From Undibacterium sp. YM2 (lineage in GTDB: Bacteria > Pseudomonadota > Gammaproteobacteria > Burkholderiales > Burkholderiaceae_D): DNA of 64,000 bases. Position 1 is the first letter of the stretch; the number at the start of each line of letters is the position of its first letter. Shown piece by piece: positions 8,684 to 17,515 of this stretch. The notes beneath the pieces were generated by a model. The model ran no database searches. It was not told where the DNA came from and saw only the letters and a program-made list of their open reading frames with translations. The translations under genes and the position numbers were made by a program. The DNA lies in contig NZ_AP018441.1 of the NCBI RefSeq assembly GCF_009937975.1, forward strand, positions 3,596,001-3,660,000. The letters run 5' to 3'.

Positions 8684-9934
8684 ATGACAATTTCTCTGAA
8701 AAATTCCAGTTGGCTATTGCGTAGTTTGCTAAGCTGGCTAACTCTTTTAATCTGGCAATTGCCCATGAATGCTCACGCGGAAGACAACACCCTTCAACAA
8801 TCAAAAGGCTCACTCGTCATCATAGGCGGCGCCTTGCGCATGGATAATTCTGTGGTGTGGCAACGCATCGTACGGCAGGCCGGCGGCAAGGGTGCAAAGA
8901 TTGCCGTCATCCCGGCGGCAGCTGGCAGCCCGGAAAAATCAGGGGCGTTTGCGGTGGAATCCCTGAACCAGAACGGCGCCCAGGCATTTTTGATCCCCCT
9001 GTCGGTCAAGCATGCGCAATTCAAGCCAGACGAGATCGTCAGCAACACGACCTGGCTGGACAAGCTGAAAGATGCCAGCGGCGTGTATTTCACCGGTGGT
9101 GACCAGGGCCGCATCATACAGGCGCTGGTCAAGCCAGATGGCAGCAAAACGGCGATGCTGGAAGCTATCTGGGCGCTATATCAGCGTGGCGGTGTCATCG
9201 CTGGCAGCAGTGCCGGTGCTGCCATTATGAGCACGACCATGTTTTATGATGCCAAGCCAGTACTGCCGACCTTGAAGCTCGGTGTCACTGATGGCAAGGA
9301 GATTGCGGCTGGTCTGGGCTTTATAGGCCCCGACGTTTTCATAGATCAGCACCTGATCATCCGTGGCCGTTTTGCCCGCATGCTGCCTGTCATGCTGAAA
9401 AAGAATTACAAACTGGGCTTGGGCGTAGATGAAAATACGGCGATGGTGGTCAGCAATCAGGGTGAGGTTGAAGTCATCGGTTATAAGGGCGCGATCCTGT
9501 TTGACCTGAGCCAGGCGACGACAGATAGCAAGCAAAAGAGTTTCAACATCAGCAATGCCCGTATCAGCTATCTGGACAGGGGCGACCGCTTTAATTTGCA
9601 CACCAGGATGCTGACGCCATCAGTTGACAAGCTGCAAAACAAGCTCAATCCTGCCCAGGCATACAATACTGAGCAGCGTTTTTATCCTGACATCCTCGCC
9701 AATACCGTCGTCACTGACCTGATGTTTCATTTGATTGACAGCAAGCAGGAACGTGCTACTGGCCTGGCTTTTGGCATGGATGCCCAGCCTGAACTGGGTT
9801 TTGAATTCAGCTTCAGCAAAGTGGCTGACAGCCAGGGCTATTATTCTGGAGCATCTGGGGCAGAAAGCTATACGATACACAATCTGCGCCTGGACATACG
9901 GCCCGTCAGCATGAACCTGCCGCTGTACAAATAA
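8684..9934 (+). CDS. Exported cyanophycinase (peptidase family S51)
   Basis: A 416-aa serine peptidase of family S51, cyanophycinase type. These enzymes cut the arginine-rich storage polymer cyanophycin to beta-Asp-Arg dipeptides. The nucleophile motif GSSAGAA places the catalytic serine at residue 176. KGSLVIIGGALR, VIPAAAG and VYFTGGDQGRI are the other signature strands. ATG 8684 is preferred because AGGA lies 8 nt upstream; ATG 8675 and TTG 8645 are in-frame alternatives. A hydrophobic signal peptide ends near NAHA (residue 32), so the enzyme acts outside the cytoplasm, as in bacteria that use external cyanophycin. There is no cyanophycin synthetase (cphA) in the window. The C-terminal extension of about 110 residues beyond the core is typical of the longer secreted forms. 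Confidence 0.92.
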   Translation: MTISLKNSSWLLRSLLSWLTLLIWQLPMNAHAEDNTLQQSKGSLVIIGGALRMDNSVVWQRIVRQAGGKGAKIAVIPAAAGSPEKSGAFAVESLNQNGAQAFLIPLSVKHAQFKPDEIVSNTTWLDKLKDASGVYFTGGDQGRIIQALVKPDGSKTAMLEAIWALYQRGGVIAGSSAGAAIMSTTMFYDAKPVLPTLKLGVTDGKEIAAGLGFIGPDVFIDQHLIIRGRFARMLPVMLKKNYKLGLGVDENTAMVVSNQGEVEVIGYKGAILFDLSQATTDSKQKSFNISNARISYLDRGDRFNLHTRMLTPSVDKLQNKLNPAQAYNTEQRFYPDILANTVVTDLMFHLIDSKQERATGLAFGMDAQPELGFEFSFSKVADSQGYYSGASGAESYTIHNLRLDIRPVSMNLPLYK

Positions 9935-10246
9935 GACCAGCCTGACATCAGGCTACATCAAAGAGGATGGCATTAATGCCATCCTCTTGTCCTTCCTTCT
10001 GCACAAGATCCGCGCCCTGATTTGTCGTTTGTTTGCAAATTCTTCCTCTCAGGCATCTTGGCTTCACTTACAATCAAAATAACGCTCGCGCCCTGTACCT
10101 TGCAGGCTGCATTGCGTGATCGCCAATTAACAAACTATGCAGACCTGCCCCAAATGTAGGTGGATTGACCAGAGGGGATACCCGCTTTTCTCTCACGCTT
10201 TCGCACTGCATTGCAGCAAACTGCAACAAACCAGTGAGACCACATC
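9935..10246. other. Intergenic region with two hairpins
   Basis: Two perfect inverted repeats lie just after the cyanophycinase stop: AGCCTGA-CA-TCAGGCT at 9939-9954, and a 13-bp stem AAGAGGATGGCAT / ATGCCATCCTCTT at 9961-9988. The second is a likely terminator although the T-tract is interrupted. The remainder should hold the chemoreceptor promoter; I see no clear boxes. Confidence 0.6.
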
Positions 10247-11860
10247 ATGAAACTCAGCACCCGCATCATCCTGCTGTGCGCCATCACCCTGTTCGGCATT
10301 TCCATTATTTCTGCCATTTCGCTATATTCCCTGCGTCAGACCATGACCAAGGAGCGCACTGAGCAGATTTCCAATATGGTGGAAATGGCTCATGCCGCCA
10401 TAGCAAAAGCCTACGCACTCGAACAGTCAGGCAAGCTCTCACGTGAAGATGCGCAAAAGCAGGCCAAGCTGGCGATTGCCAGTTTCCATAAAGATGAAAT
10501 GTATTTCTTTGTACGCGGCTACAACGATGATTTGTTGCTCGTGCACCCCAAGGCAGACCGCATAGGTGTACCGCAAAAGGATATGAAGGAATCTGGAGAC
10601 CGCTACCGTGCCTCACTGGCTAAAAGCAGCATTGGTGTTGTACAGGCCATGGGCACCCGGCCTGGCGTACAGGGCCAGGTTGAGAAAATCTATGCCGTCA
10701 TGCGCTTCGCTCCGTGGGAATGGCTGGTGGGTACCGGTACATATCTGGACGATATTAATGAAGCCTTTTGGCAGCAGGCCGGCATCCTGCTCGGCCTGGG
10801 CTCCCTCATGATGGCCATGGTCGGTGCCCTTGCCTGGCACATGACACGTACTATTCTCGGTCAACTGGGCGGCGAGCCCGCTTATGCGGCCGAGGTAGTG
10901 GGCCATATAGCCGAAGGTGACCTGACTGCAGATATACAAGTCAAGGATAATGACCAGTCCAGCCTGCTGTTTGCGATCAAGAGCATGCGCGACAAACTGG
11001 CTTCTGTCGTCAGTGAAGTGCGTACAGGCTCAGAATCCATCGCCACGGCATCTGGTGAAATTGCCTCAGGCAACCTAGATTTGTCTAACCGTACCGAGCA
11101 GCAGGCAGGTGCACTGGAAGAAACTTCATCCACCATGGAAGAGCTGACTTCCACCGTCAAGCAAAATGCCGACAATGCCAGACAGGCAAATCAACTGGCG
11201 ATCTCGGCATCTGAAGTCGCCACCCAAGGCGGCAGCGTCGTAGGCAAAGTGGTGGCGACCATGGGCTCCATCAATGAGTCATCGAAAAAAATCGTCGATA
11301 TCATCAGCGTGATTGATGGCATTGCTTTCCAGACCAATATCCTGGCTTTGAATGCTGCTGTAGAAGCTGCAAGAGCTGGTGAACAGGGGCGCGGTTTTGC
11401 CGTGGTTGCCAGCGAAGTGCGTAACCTCGCCCAGCGTTCAGCCTCGGCCGCCAAAGAAATCAAGACCCTGATAGACAGCTCGGCAGAAAAAGTGGAGGAA
11501 GGCGGTAAGCTGGTTGCTATCGCCGGCTCCACCATGGATGAAGTGGTGGCCAGTGTCAGGCGCGTGACCGACATCGTCGCCGAGATTGCCTCGGCCAGCC
11601 AAGAGCAAAGCTCGGGCATAGAACAAGTCAATCATGCGATTGTGGATATGGATAATATGACGCAGCAAAATGCCGCACTGGTAGAACAGGCATCTGCCGC
11701 TGCCCAGGCCATGAATGAACAGGCTGCAGCACTGGCGCAGGTGGTCAATATTTTCAAGGTGCAGCAACAGGCTGGTAATGCGCCTCAGCCTCAAATCAGC
11801 CATGCCAGCGTGCGTCCAGCGCCAACTGGCCAAGTGAATCAGCCACGCCGCTTGCGCTAG
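10247..11860 (+). CDS. Methyl-accepting chemotaxis protein with periplasmic Cache domain
   Basis: A 537-aa chemoreceptor. TM1 is at about 7-30. A single Cache domain spans about 35-180 ([17 protein letters not shown]), TM2 about 183-205, then HAMP and a cytoplasmic signalling domain. The hairpin tip reads [24 protein letters not shown] ([18 protein letters not shown]), the diagnostic MCP motif that contacts CheA and CheW. It ends in PRRLR without the NWETF-type CheR/CheB tether. Cache domains of this class bind small organic acids, amino acids or similar ligands; the ligand here is unknown. The gene stands alone with hairpins upstream and a convergent gene downstream. Confidence 0.95.
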   Translation: MKLSTRIILLCAITLFGISIISAISLYSLRQTMTKERTEQISNMVEMAHAAIAKAYALEQSGKLSREDAQKQAKLAIASFHKDEMYFFVRGYNDDLLLVHPKADRIGVPQKDMKESGDRYRASLAKSSIGVVQAMGTRPGVQGQVEKIYAVMRFAPWEWLVGTGTYLDDINEAFWQQAGILLGLGSLMMAMVGALAWHMTRTILGQLGGEPAYAAEVVGHIAEGDLTADIQVKDNDQSSLLFAIKSMRDKLASVVSEVRTGSESIATASGEIASGNLDLSNRTEQQAGALEETSSTMEELTSTVKQNADNARQANQLAISASEVATQGGSVVGKVVATMGSINESSKKIVDIISVIDGIAFQTNILALNAAVEAARAGEQGRGFAVVASEVRNLAQRSASAAKEIKTLIDSSAEKVEEGGKLVAIAGSTMDEVVASVRRVTDIVAEIASASQEQSSGIEQVNHAIVDMDNMTQQNAALVEQASAAAQAMNEQAAALAQVVNIFKVQQQAGNAPQPQISHASVRPAPTGQVNQPRRLR

Positions 11861-11871
11861 GGAACTATCAC

Positions 11872-13464
11872 TTAGAGAAAGATTTTCCCGCTCAATCCGG
11901 TAATGATGCGCTGGCGCTGCAAAGCCTGCTCAGTTGCCGTATTGTCGCGGGTCGCATTGGATGAGAAATCAATCACGGTTGTCTGTTTATCCGGCACAGT
12001 TGTGCTATCAATGAGCTTACCGAATTCATAACTGGAGATGCTCAGATTGCGGTCATGGCTTTTTTCCAGCCGCGCACTATTCAATTGATTTTTTTCAAAT
12101 CCCAATTCGAGCTTGCTGCTCTCATGATCGTCCACCTTGAAGTAGCGATAATTCTGCGAGTTCTTGCTCTCGCCTAGCTCCGGTTTTTTGCCAGACTTTA
12201 ACTCAAGGTGAAAAGCTGCGCTAAGACTGGATTCCAGCTTCTGGCTGATTTTTCCACTTGATAACTGGCCTTCCTGTGTCGTCTTCTGGCTGGTCTGGAA
12301 ATTGAAATAATCGCTCTCCTGCAAGCGCAAAGGATTTGGCGTAGTTGTTTCCCCTGTGATCTTTGCGTCAAAATCTGCCAAACCGGTCAGCAGAGGGCTC
12401 GCGCCGGCATCCCAGAACGATGGGGCCTTGGCAGGTGCCAGTGCTGAAAGATTGTCAGTATCATCTGTGACATTGATTTTTTGTACAGCAGAAAATGCTT
12501 CCTTGTACTGTGCTATCAAGCCTTCATCTGCATGACCACGCTTGGCAGCACTATCGATTTGCCCCAGGAATTGCTGGATAGCCTGCTCCCTTTGAGTCGC
12601 ATTTCCCCTCAGACCAGCATTGTCGTGTTTGACATCAATATCGATCACGCCACTGGGTGAGGTCAGTTTGAGCTGATGATGTGACTGATCTATCCTGAAA
12701 TCGACTTGCCTGTCACCTGACTTGATATTTAATTCCAGCGAACTGATGACGGAAGTATCAAAGCCAGATAAGGCATTGAGATTGATCTTCTGCTCGCCAA
12801 AATAACTTTGCGCTGCAGCCTCCAGACCCGCCGCAAGCTTCTCAAGCGCCTTGCTGTCAGTCTCGCTCAACTCTGTATCGCTGCTGGCCTCTACACTGAG
12901 GCCATTGCCATTGCTCTTGATGGACAGGCTGACCTTCTGCCCGGAAGCGAGTTTGACACTCAGCCCCAGGCTTTGGTCAGGACGGTCACGCAAGTCACTC
13001 AAACTGACCTGCCCTGCTTCAGACACAGCCTTGCTACCTGCATCTGCATCCACGGAGGTTGTGATATATGCCTGCTTAATGTCAGCACCTGTCACATGCA
13101 GGCGTTCTATGAGGCCGGTAGCAAGACCATTGAAACGCCCTGCTGTAGTCGTCGCTGAAACGGCATTTTGTTCAAGAAGATAACTGAAATGATCATCGCC
13201 CTTATTTTCCCACCATGCCGTAGGAGCCACAGTTGTGGACGCAGATGCAGATGCAACACCGGCCTGATTATAAGTCTGCCCCACCGTGCCACTAGCAGAG
13301 GAGCGTAGATTGACTTGATAAGAACTTGCAGGCGCGGATACTGATTTTGATGCAGGGGCTGATGAGGCAGGCGCAAGCTGAGGGTTCACATTCTGCGTCT
13401 GAATCTGTGCCTGACCAACGCCGGGGCTTACCACCGAATTCAAACTGGTAGAGATAGTTGACAT
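11872..13464 (-). CDS. Hypothetical protein, Ser/Ala-rich N-terminus (530 aa)
   Basis: I do not recognise this 530-aa protein. The first 90 residues are low-complexity, rich in Ser, Ala, Val and Gln with no signal peptide or membrane segment. The rest alternates beta-type stretches (LGLSVKLASGQKVSLSIKS; VDFRIDQSHHQLKLTSP) with Lys/Glu-rich helical parts. The N-terminus (MSTISTSLNSVVSPGVG) resembles the disordered starts of flagellum-associated or export-competent cytoplasmic proteins, but that is weak evidence. It is convergent with the chemoreceptor gene (11 nt apart). A ribosome-site-like AAGGACGT precedes the ATG. Codon use looks like its neighbours. Confidence 0.8.
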   Translation of the reverse strand: MSTISTSLNSVVSPGVGQAQIQTQNVNPQLAPASSAPASKSVSAPASSYQVNLRSSASGTVGQTYNQAGVASASASTTVAPTAWWENKGDDHFSYLLEQNAVSATTTAGRFNGLATGLIERLHVTGADIKQAYITTSVDADAGSKAVSEAGQVSLSDLRDRPDQSLGLSVKLASGQKVSLSIKSNGNGLSVEASSDTELSETDSKALEKLAAGLEAAAQSYFGEQKINLNALSGFDTSVISSLELNIKSGDRQVDFRIDQSHHQLKLTSPSGVIDIDVKHDNAGLRGNATQREQAIQQFLGQIDSAAKRGHADEGLIAQYKEAFSAVQKINVTDDTDNLSALAPAKAPSFWDAGASPLLTGLADFDAKITGETTTPNPLRLQESDYFNFQTSQKTTQEGQLSSGKISQKLESSLSAAFHLELKSGKKPELGESKNSQNYRYFKVDDHESSKLELGFEKNQLNSARLEKSHDRNLSISSYEFGKLIDSTTVPDKQTTVIDFSSNATRDNTATEQALQRQRIITGLSGKIFL

Positions 13465-13583
13465 GGCTTGCTTACGTCCTTGAAATAAATCCTTGCTTAA
13501 TCTTCAATTGATTATCGACAATGTTCATTATTTCTTTAGCAAACAAGTATGAAAAAGCAGGAAAATTCATATTGCTTTGCACA

Positions 13584-13610
13584 TAAAAAAAGAGATGCCA
13601 GGGCATCTCT
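13584..13610 (-). terminator. Rho-independent terminator of the TonB-C protein gene
   Basis: On the minus strand a perfect 9-bp stem (AGAGATGCC / GGCATCTCT, 2-nt centre) is followed by a run of T. It lies 38 nt beyond the stop of the small TonB-C gene. Confidence 0.85.
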
Positions 13611-13647
13611 CTTGTTTTGCCAGATGATCAGCAAGCAGCATGCCCGA

Positions 13648-13983
13648 TCAGGAAAGGCTCCAGACATATTCCAGCTTGGTCCAGGCTTGTTGTGGCTTGC
13701 CATCTTTAGCACCTGGTTTGAATTTGCAGGAAGAATAAATTTTCTGTGTTGCCTTGTCCAAAGCCTTGGAACCACTGGATTTCTCTACTTTGGAATCAAC
13801 TACCGCGCCGTCAGGGCCAATCAGCACGGACAATACAACGGTGCCGGTTTCTTCATTCATCAGGGCCGATTTTGGATAAACCGGTTTTTCGCAAGTTTGC
13901 TTATCGACAGCAGGAGCAACTTCACTGGCAAATGCGGAGAAAGAAGAAACAAGGATGGCAGTAGCGAGAAGTAATTTTTTCAT
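13648..13983 (-). CDS. Small periplasmic TonB C-terminal domain protein
   Basis: A 111-aa protein: a cleavable signal peptide (to about FAS, residue 20) followed by a single TonB C-terminal fold (CEKPVYPKSALMNEETGTVVLSVLIGPDGAVVDSKV). It lacks the membrane anchor and proline-rich spacer of true TonB, so it cannot span the periplasm. Two cysteines (in TCEKP and SSCKFKP) could form a disulphide. Such stand-alone TonB-C proteins are common in Oxalobacteraceae, and their role is not established. It is a single-gene unit with its own terminator. Confidence 0.85.
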   Translation of the reverse strand: MKKLLLATAILVSSFSAFASEVAPAVDKQTCEKPVYPKSALMNEETGTVVLSVLIGPDGAVVDSKVEKSSGSKALDKATQKIYSSCKFKPGAKDGKPQQAWTKLEYVWSLS

Positions 13984-14290
13984 GGGAGTAAAATGAGGAA
14001 CAAGATTCAGGGAAAGTTTAATATTGCCACATGGAAACAGGTGCGTATTTTACTGCACATTTTTTCCGCAACGCAATATTTTCCTGAGGAAATTCACCGC
14101 CAGAATGTTAAAGATTGTGCCTGCTTACTACCTGGAATTATTCCCTTTGCGCTATGGCAATACTCGTTAAGAATTGTTGCTTCCATACATAGCGACTTTG
14201 CTTTTATGCCCTATTTCCACTAGTCTTAAATCAGACATCTTGCTGCCAAAGAAGCTGATGATAAAAATAGAATGTTTTAGGGAGATAGAA
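13984..14290. other. Intergenic region, nothing recognised
   Basis: This AT-rich stretch of about 300 nt separates two divergent genes and should hold promoters for both. Short open frames in it have no ribosome sites or recognisable similarity. Confidence 0.5.
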
Positions 14291-14743
14291 ATGAAAATCC
14301 TCAAATCACTACTGGTATTGTTATTGCTGGTTCAATCCCAGTTTGTCCTGGCGGACGACAATCCCGCCGATGCGATTGCCATGGTAGAAAAGGGCTTGGC
14401 CTATATGCAAAAGAATGGCAAGGATGCCCTGGTACAGGAAATCAATAATAAAAATCCCGACTTCATCAATGGCTCGATTTACCTGTATGTACGCGGTCTT
14501 GACGGCATCGTCATTGCCCACCCTATCAACCCCAAATTGATAGGCAAGAACATGCTGGACTTGCCAGATGCCGATGGCAAATACTATCGCAAAGAGATCA
14601 TTGCACTAGCCAAGAGCAAGGGCAAAGGCTGGGTAGATTACCGCTACAATAATCCTGTCAGCAAGCAGATAGAAAACAAGACTACCTATATTTTCCGCAG
14701 TAATGACGTGATACTTGAAGCTGGTATATATAAAGGGAAGTAG
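14291..14743 (+). CDS. Exported single-Cache-domain protein
   Basis: A 150-aa protein with a signal peptide (MKILKSLLVLLLLVQSQFVLA) and one Cache domain (SIYLYVRGLDGIVIAHP; NKTTYIFRSNDVILEAGIY). Start 14291 is chosen because GGGAG lies upstream and a signal peptide begins there; the longer frame from 14174 adds a meaningless extension. It resembles the sensor domain of the chemoreceptor at 10247 but has no membrane anchor or output domain, so it is probably a periplasmic ligand-binding protein. It is followed by its own terminator and then by a cyclic-di-GMP gene. Its role is unknown; it could present a ligand to a membrane sensor. Confidence 0.85.
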   Translation: MKILKSLLVLLLLVQSQFVLADDNPADAIAMVEKGLAYMQKNGKDALVQEINNKNPDFINGSIYLYVRGLDGIVIAHPINPKLIGKNMLDLPDADGKYYRKEIIALAKSKGKGWVDYRYNNPVSKQIENKTTYIFRSNDVILEAGIYKGK

Positions 14744-14770
14744 CTTTTTAGGTCTTTGGACCCACGACAG

Positions 14771-14798
14771 GGTATCGATGTTCTCGATACCTTTTTTT
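14771..14798 (+). terminator. Rho-independent terminator after the Cache protein gene
   Basis: A perfect 8-bp stem (GGTATCGA / TCGATACC) with a 5-nt loop is followed by T7. Confidence 0.9.
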
Positions 14799-15018
14799 AT
14801 TTTCTGTGGCTGGCAGAATACCTGCAATACGCTGAATTTATAACTTTTCAGACACTTTGTGCGACATCGCACAGACGCATAAATTTCCATCAAGTAGCTT
14901 CTGTCCAGGTATCCAGACAGATCATTTTCTTGCTTGGGCAAGAGATTTATAGCCAAGCGGTCAGCGGTTTTTTGCGCTCGCTGCCTTCATTTTTGAAAAG
15001 TTTATAAGGAGCCAGCTC

Positions 15019-17136
15019 ATGGCCAAGCGAATTCTCGTCGTCACAAATATTGTTACCGATGCTCTTGCGCTTCAGGACGCGTTGCGCAAAGCCCATGACG
15101 GTCCTTACGAAACCCAGTTCGCCAGCAGTCTGTCAAATGCGCTTGAACAAGTGCAGCAAAAGCACATTGATGCAATTCTGGTTGATCTCTCTTTACCGGA
15201 TAGTGAAGGCATTGCGACTTTCGAGGCCTTGTTTGCAGTTGCCTCCAAAATCCCCATACTCACACTCTGCGATGTTGATGACAGCCTGGCAGTCGAAGCG
15301 GTAGGACTGGGCGCGCAAGGTTATCTGACCAAGGGTCACTTCTCCAGTTATCTCGTGCCCCAGTCCTTGCGCAACATCATCCAGCGCAAAGCGGTTGAAG
15401 AAGCTGCTTATTTAGAAAAAGCAAGAGCAGAAATCACACTCAACTCGATCAGTGATGCTGTCATCGGCACGGACATGGCAGGTAATGTCGATTACCTCAA
15501 TGTCGCAGCCGAGCACATGACGCTGTGGAAACGTGAAGAAGCACAAGGCCAGTCCATCAATCTTGTCATGCCTCTCATTCATAGCGAAAATAAACAAGCC
15601 AAGGCCAATCCCGTCATGCAGGTATTGCGACAGGATAAAGCCACAACCTTAACCCCAGGAACGATATTGCTCAGACGTGATGGCAGCGAAGTGGCAATTG
15701 AGGATTCGACGGCACCCATCCACGATTCTGATGGCAATATCGCTGGTGCAGTCATGGTATTTCATGACATTACGGCGACCCAGGCCATGGCAGTCAAAAT
15801 GGCACATCTGGCGCAGCATGACTTCCTCACCAATCTGCCCAACCGCGCACTGCTGAATGACCGCATTGCTCAGGCAATCGGTCTGGCAAAACGCCGAGAA
15901 ACACATCTGGCCATACTTTTTCTGGATCTGGATAATTTCAAGCATATCAATGACTCCCTGGGCCACGCCATCGGTGACATGCTATTGAAATCGGTCACCG
16001 AGCGGTTATGTGCTTGTGTGCGCAGTTCAGACACTGTGAGCCGCCAGGGCGGCGATGAATTCGTGATTCTGGTGACAGATGACAAGTCTGCCGAAAACGC
16101 GGCCTTTACCGCCGAGAAACTATTAAAATCACTCGCGACGCCTCACAGCATCAACAAGCATGAGCTGTATGTCACTACCAGCATAGGCATCAGTTCTTAC
16201 CCTGCTGATGGTACGGATGCAGAGACTCTCATCAAGAATGCGGATACGGCCATGTATCAGGCCAAAGAAAGGGGGCGCAATAACTTCCAGTTCTTTAAAC
16301 CGGAAATGAATGTACGTGCGGTGGAGCGGCAAGTCATAGAAGCAAATTTGCGACTGGCTCTGATACGCAATGAGTTCTCGCTACACTATCAACCCAAGAT
16401 CAACCTGAAAAGCGGCGTCATCACTGGTGCAGAAGCCTTGCTACGCTGGACGCATCCACAATGGGGCATGGTACCGCCAATACGATTCATCGGTATAGCA
16501 GAAGACTGTGGCGTCATCATACCGATAGGCCGCTGGGTCTTGCGTGAAGCTTGTGCACAAACCAAACAATGGCAAGACGCGGGACTAACAATAGCGGCGA
16601 TTTCAGTGAATATTTCTGCAGTTGAATTTCGTCGTCAGGATTTTGTGGAAGGCGTGCGGACGATACTTGAGGAGACTGGCCTGTCACCGAATTGCCTGCA
16701 ACTGGAAATTACCGAAAGCGTCCTGATGCACAATGCCGAGAGTAGTGTCGCCATACTACAGCAATTGAAAGACATGGGGATACAATTGGCTGTCGATGAT
16801 TTTGGCACGGGTTATTCGAGCCTGAGTTACCTGAATCAATTCCCGATAGATGTCCTGAAAATAGACCAGTCATTTGTACACGATATCGGTACTTCAAAAA
16901 CCGATGGTGATGGTGTCATTGTCAGCGCCGTCATCGCAATGGGAAACAGCCTAAATCAAAAAGTCATTGCAGAAGGCATAGAGAAATATGGCCAGCTGTC
17001 TTTTTTAAAAGCACAGCATTGTGAAGAAGGGCAAGGCTACATTTTCAGCCGCCCTTTGGCGGCGGAACAATTTGCAAAAATGCTGCGGCTGGGCATCACG
17101 GCACATGCACCGATTCCTGTCCTGATGCCGGATTGA
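15019..17136 (+). CDS. REC-PAS-GGDEF-EAL cyclic-di-GMP signalling protein
   Basis: A 705-aa cytoplasmic protein. It has a receiver domain (1-125, phospho-acceptor D56 in LVDLSLPD) and a PAS domain (about 138-255). The GGDEF domain has an intact GGDEF at about 344. The EAL domain has an intact EAL at about 472, plus ITESVL, DDFGTGYSS and VIAEGIE further on. Both catalytic motifs are intact, so it could synthesise and degrade cyclic-di-GMP, with the receiver and PAS domains controlling the balance. The PAS-GGDEF junction carries the usual DxLTNLPNR turn. A ribosome site (AAGGAG) precedes the ATG. No histidine kinase is adjacent, so the phosphodonor is unknown. Such proteins usually control the switch between swimming and adhesion. 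Confidence 0.96.
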   Translation: MAKRILVVTNIVTDALALQDALRKAHDGPYETQFASSLSNALEQVQQKHIDAILVDLSLPDSEGIATFEALFAVASKIPILTLCDVDDSLAVEAVGLGAQGYLTKGHFSSYLVPQSLRNIIQRKAVEEAAYLEKARAEITLNSISDAVIGTDMAGNVDYLNVAAEHMTLWKREEAQGQSINLVMPLIHSENKQAKANPVMQVLRQDKATTLTPGTILLRRDGSEVAIEDSTAPIHDSDGNIAGAVMVFHDITATQAMAVKMAHLAQHDFLTNLPNRALLNDRIAQAIGLAKRRETHLAILFLDLDNFKHINDSLGHAIGDMLLKSVTERLCACVRSSDTVSRQGGDEFVILVTDDKSAENAAFTAEKLLKSLATPHSINKHELYVTTSIGISSYPADGTDAETLIKNADTAMYQAKERGRNNFQFFKPEMNVRAVERQVIEANLRLALIRNEFSLHYQPKINLKSGVITGAEALLRWTHPQWGMVPPIRFIGIAEDCGVIIPIGRWVLREACAQTKQWQDAGLTIAAISVNISAVEFRRQDFVEGVRTILEETGLSPNCLQLEITESVLMHNAESSVAILQQLKDMGIQLAVDDFGTGYSSLSYLNQFPIDVLKIDQSFVHDIGTSKTDGDGVIVSAVIAMGNSLNQKVIAEGIEKYGQLSFLKAQHCEEGQGYIFSRPLAAEQFAKMLRLGITAHAPIPVLMPD

Positions 17137-17198
17137 ACCACACATTAACCTGATATATAGTTAGACGTATAATTATTAGCAATTGCTTGGAGCATGTA

Positions 17199-17444
17199 TT
17201 GAAAATTTATGGATACAAGAATACAGAACTTACACCAGAAGACATAGTCCCTGATGAGCTGGCAGAAATCACACTGGCAGCCTCATCGCAAGAACTACGC
17301 AAGATAGCAAGCTTCATTCTTTCTGCGGCCGATGATATGGAACATGAAAACTCAAATTGGGAACACAGACATTTGTCAGATGTAGACAAGAGTTTTGAAG
17401 GGTCACCACAGTTCGTGGTGTACAGGTCAAATACGCAAAACTGA
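17199..17444 (+). CDS. Small Imm32-like protein (putative orphan immunity protein)
   Basis: An 81-aa acidic protein read from TTG 17199, where GGAG lies 6 nt upstream; TTG 17187 is the alternative. The pattern of an initial KIYGY, then ELAEITLAASSQELRKIA, then HRHLSD, and a final PQFVVYRS matches my recollection of the Imm32 immunity family. No toxin gene is adjacent, so it would be an orphan or a domesticated member. It is separated from the GGDEF-EAL gene by about 60 nt and followed by a bidirectional terminator. The family call is moderate at best. Confidence 0.55.
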   Translation: MKIYGYKNTELTPEDIVPDELAEITLAASSQELRKIASFILSAADDMEHENSNWEHRHLSDVDKSFEGSPQFVVYRSNTQN

Positions 17445-17462
17445 ACTGCAATAAAGATAAAA

Positions 17463-17490
17463 AAAAACGGACATGCAAGCATGTCCGTTT
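17463..17490. terminator. Bidirectional terminator between the Imm32-like gene and gcvP
   Basis: A perfect 13-bp stem (AAAACGGACATGC / GCATGTCCGTTTT) with a 2-nt centre is flanked by A- and T-runs, so it can stop transcription from both convergent genes. Confidence 0.9.
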
Positions 17491-17515
17491 TCATTTTGAA
17501 CCAAACCGTTAATAC

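Noticed and set aside
13993..14223. A 76-codon plus-strand frame
   Set aside because: It lies in an AT-rich intergenic region, with no ribosome site or recognisable similarity.
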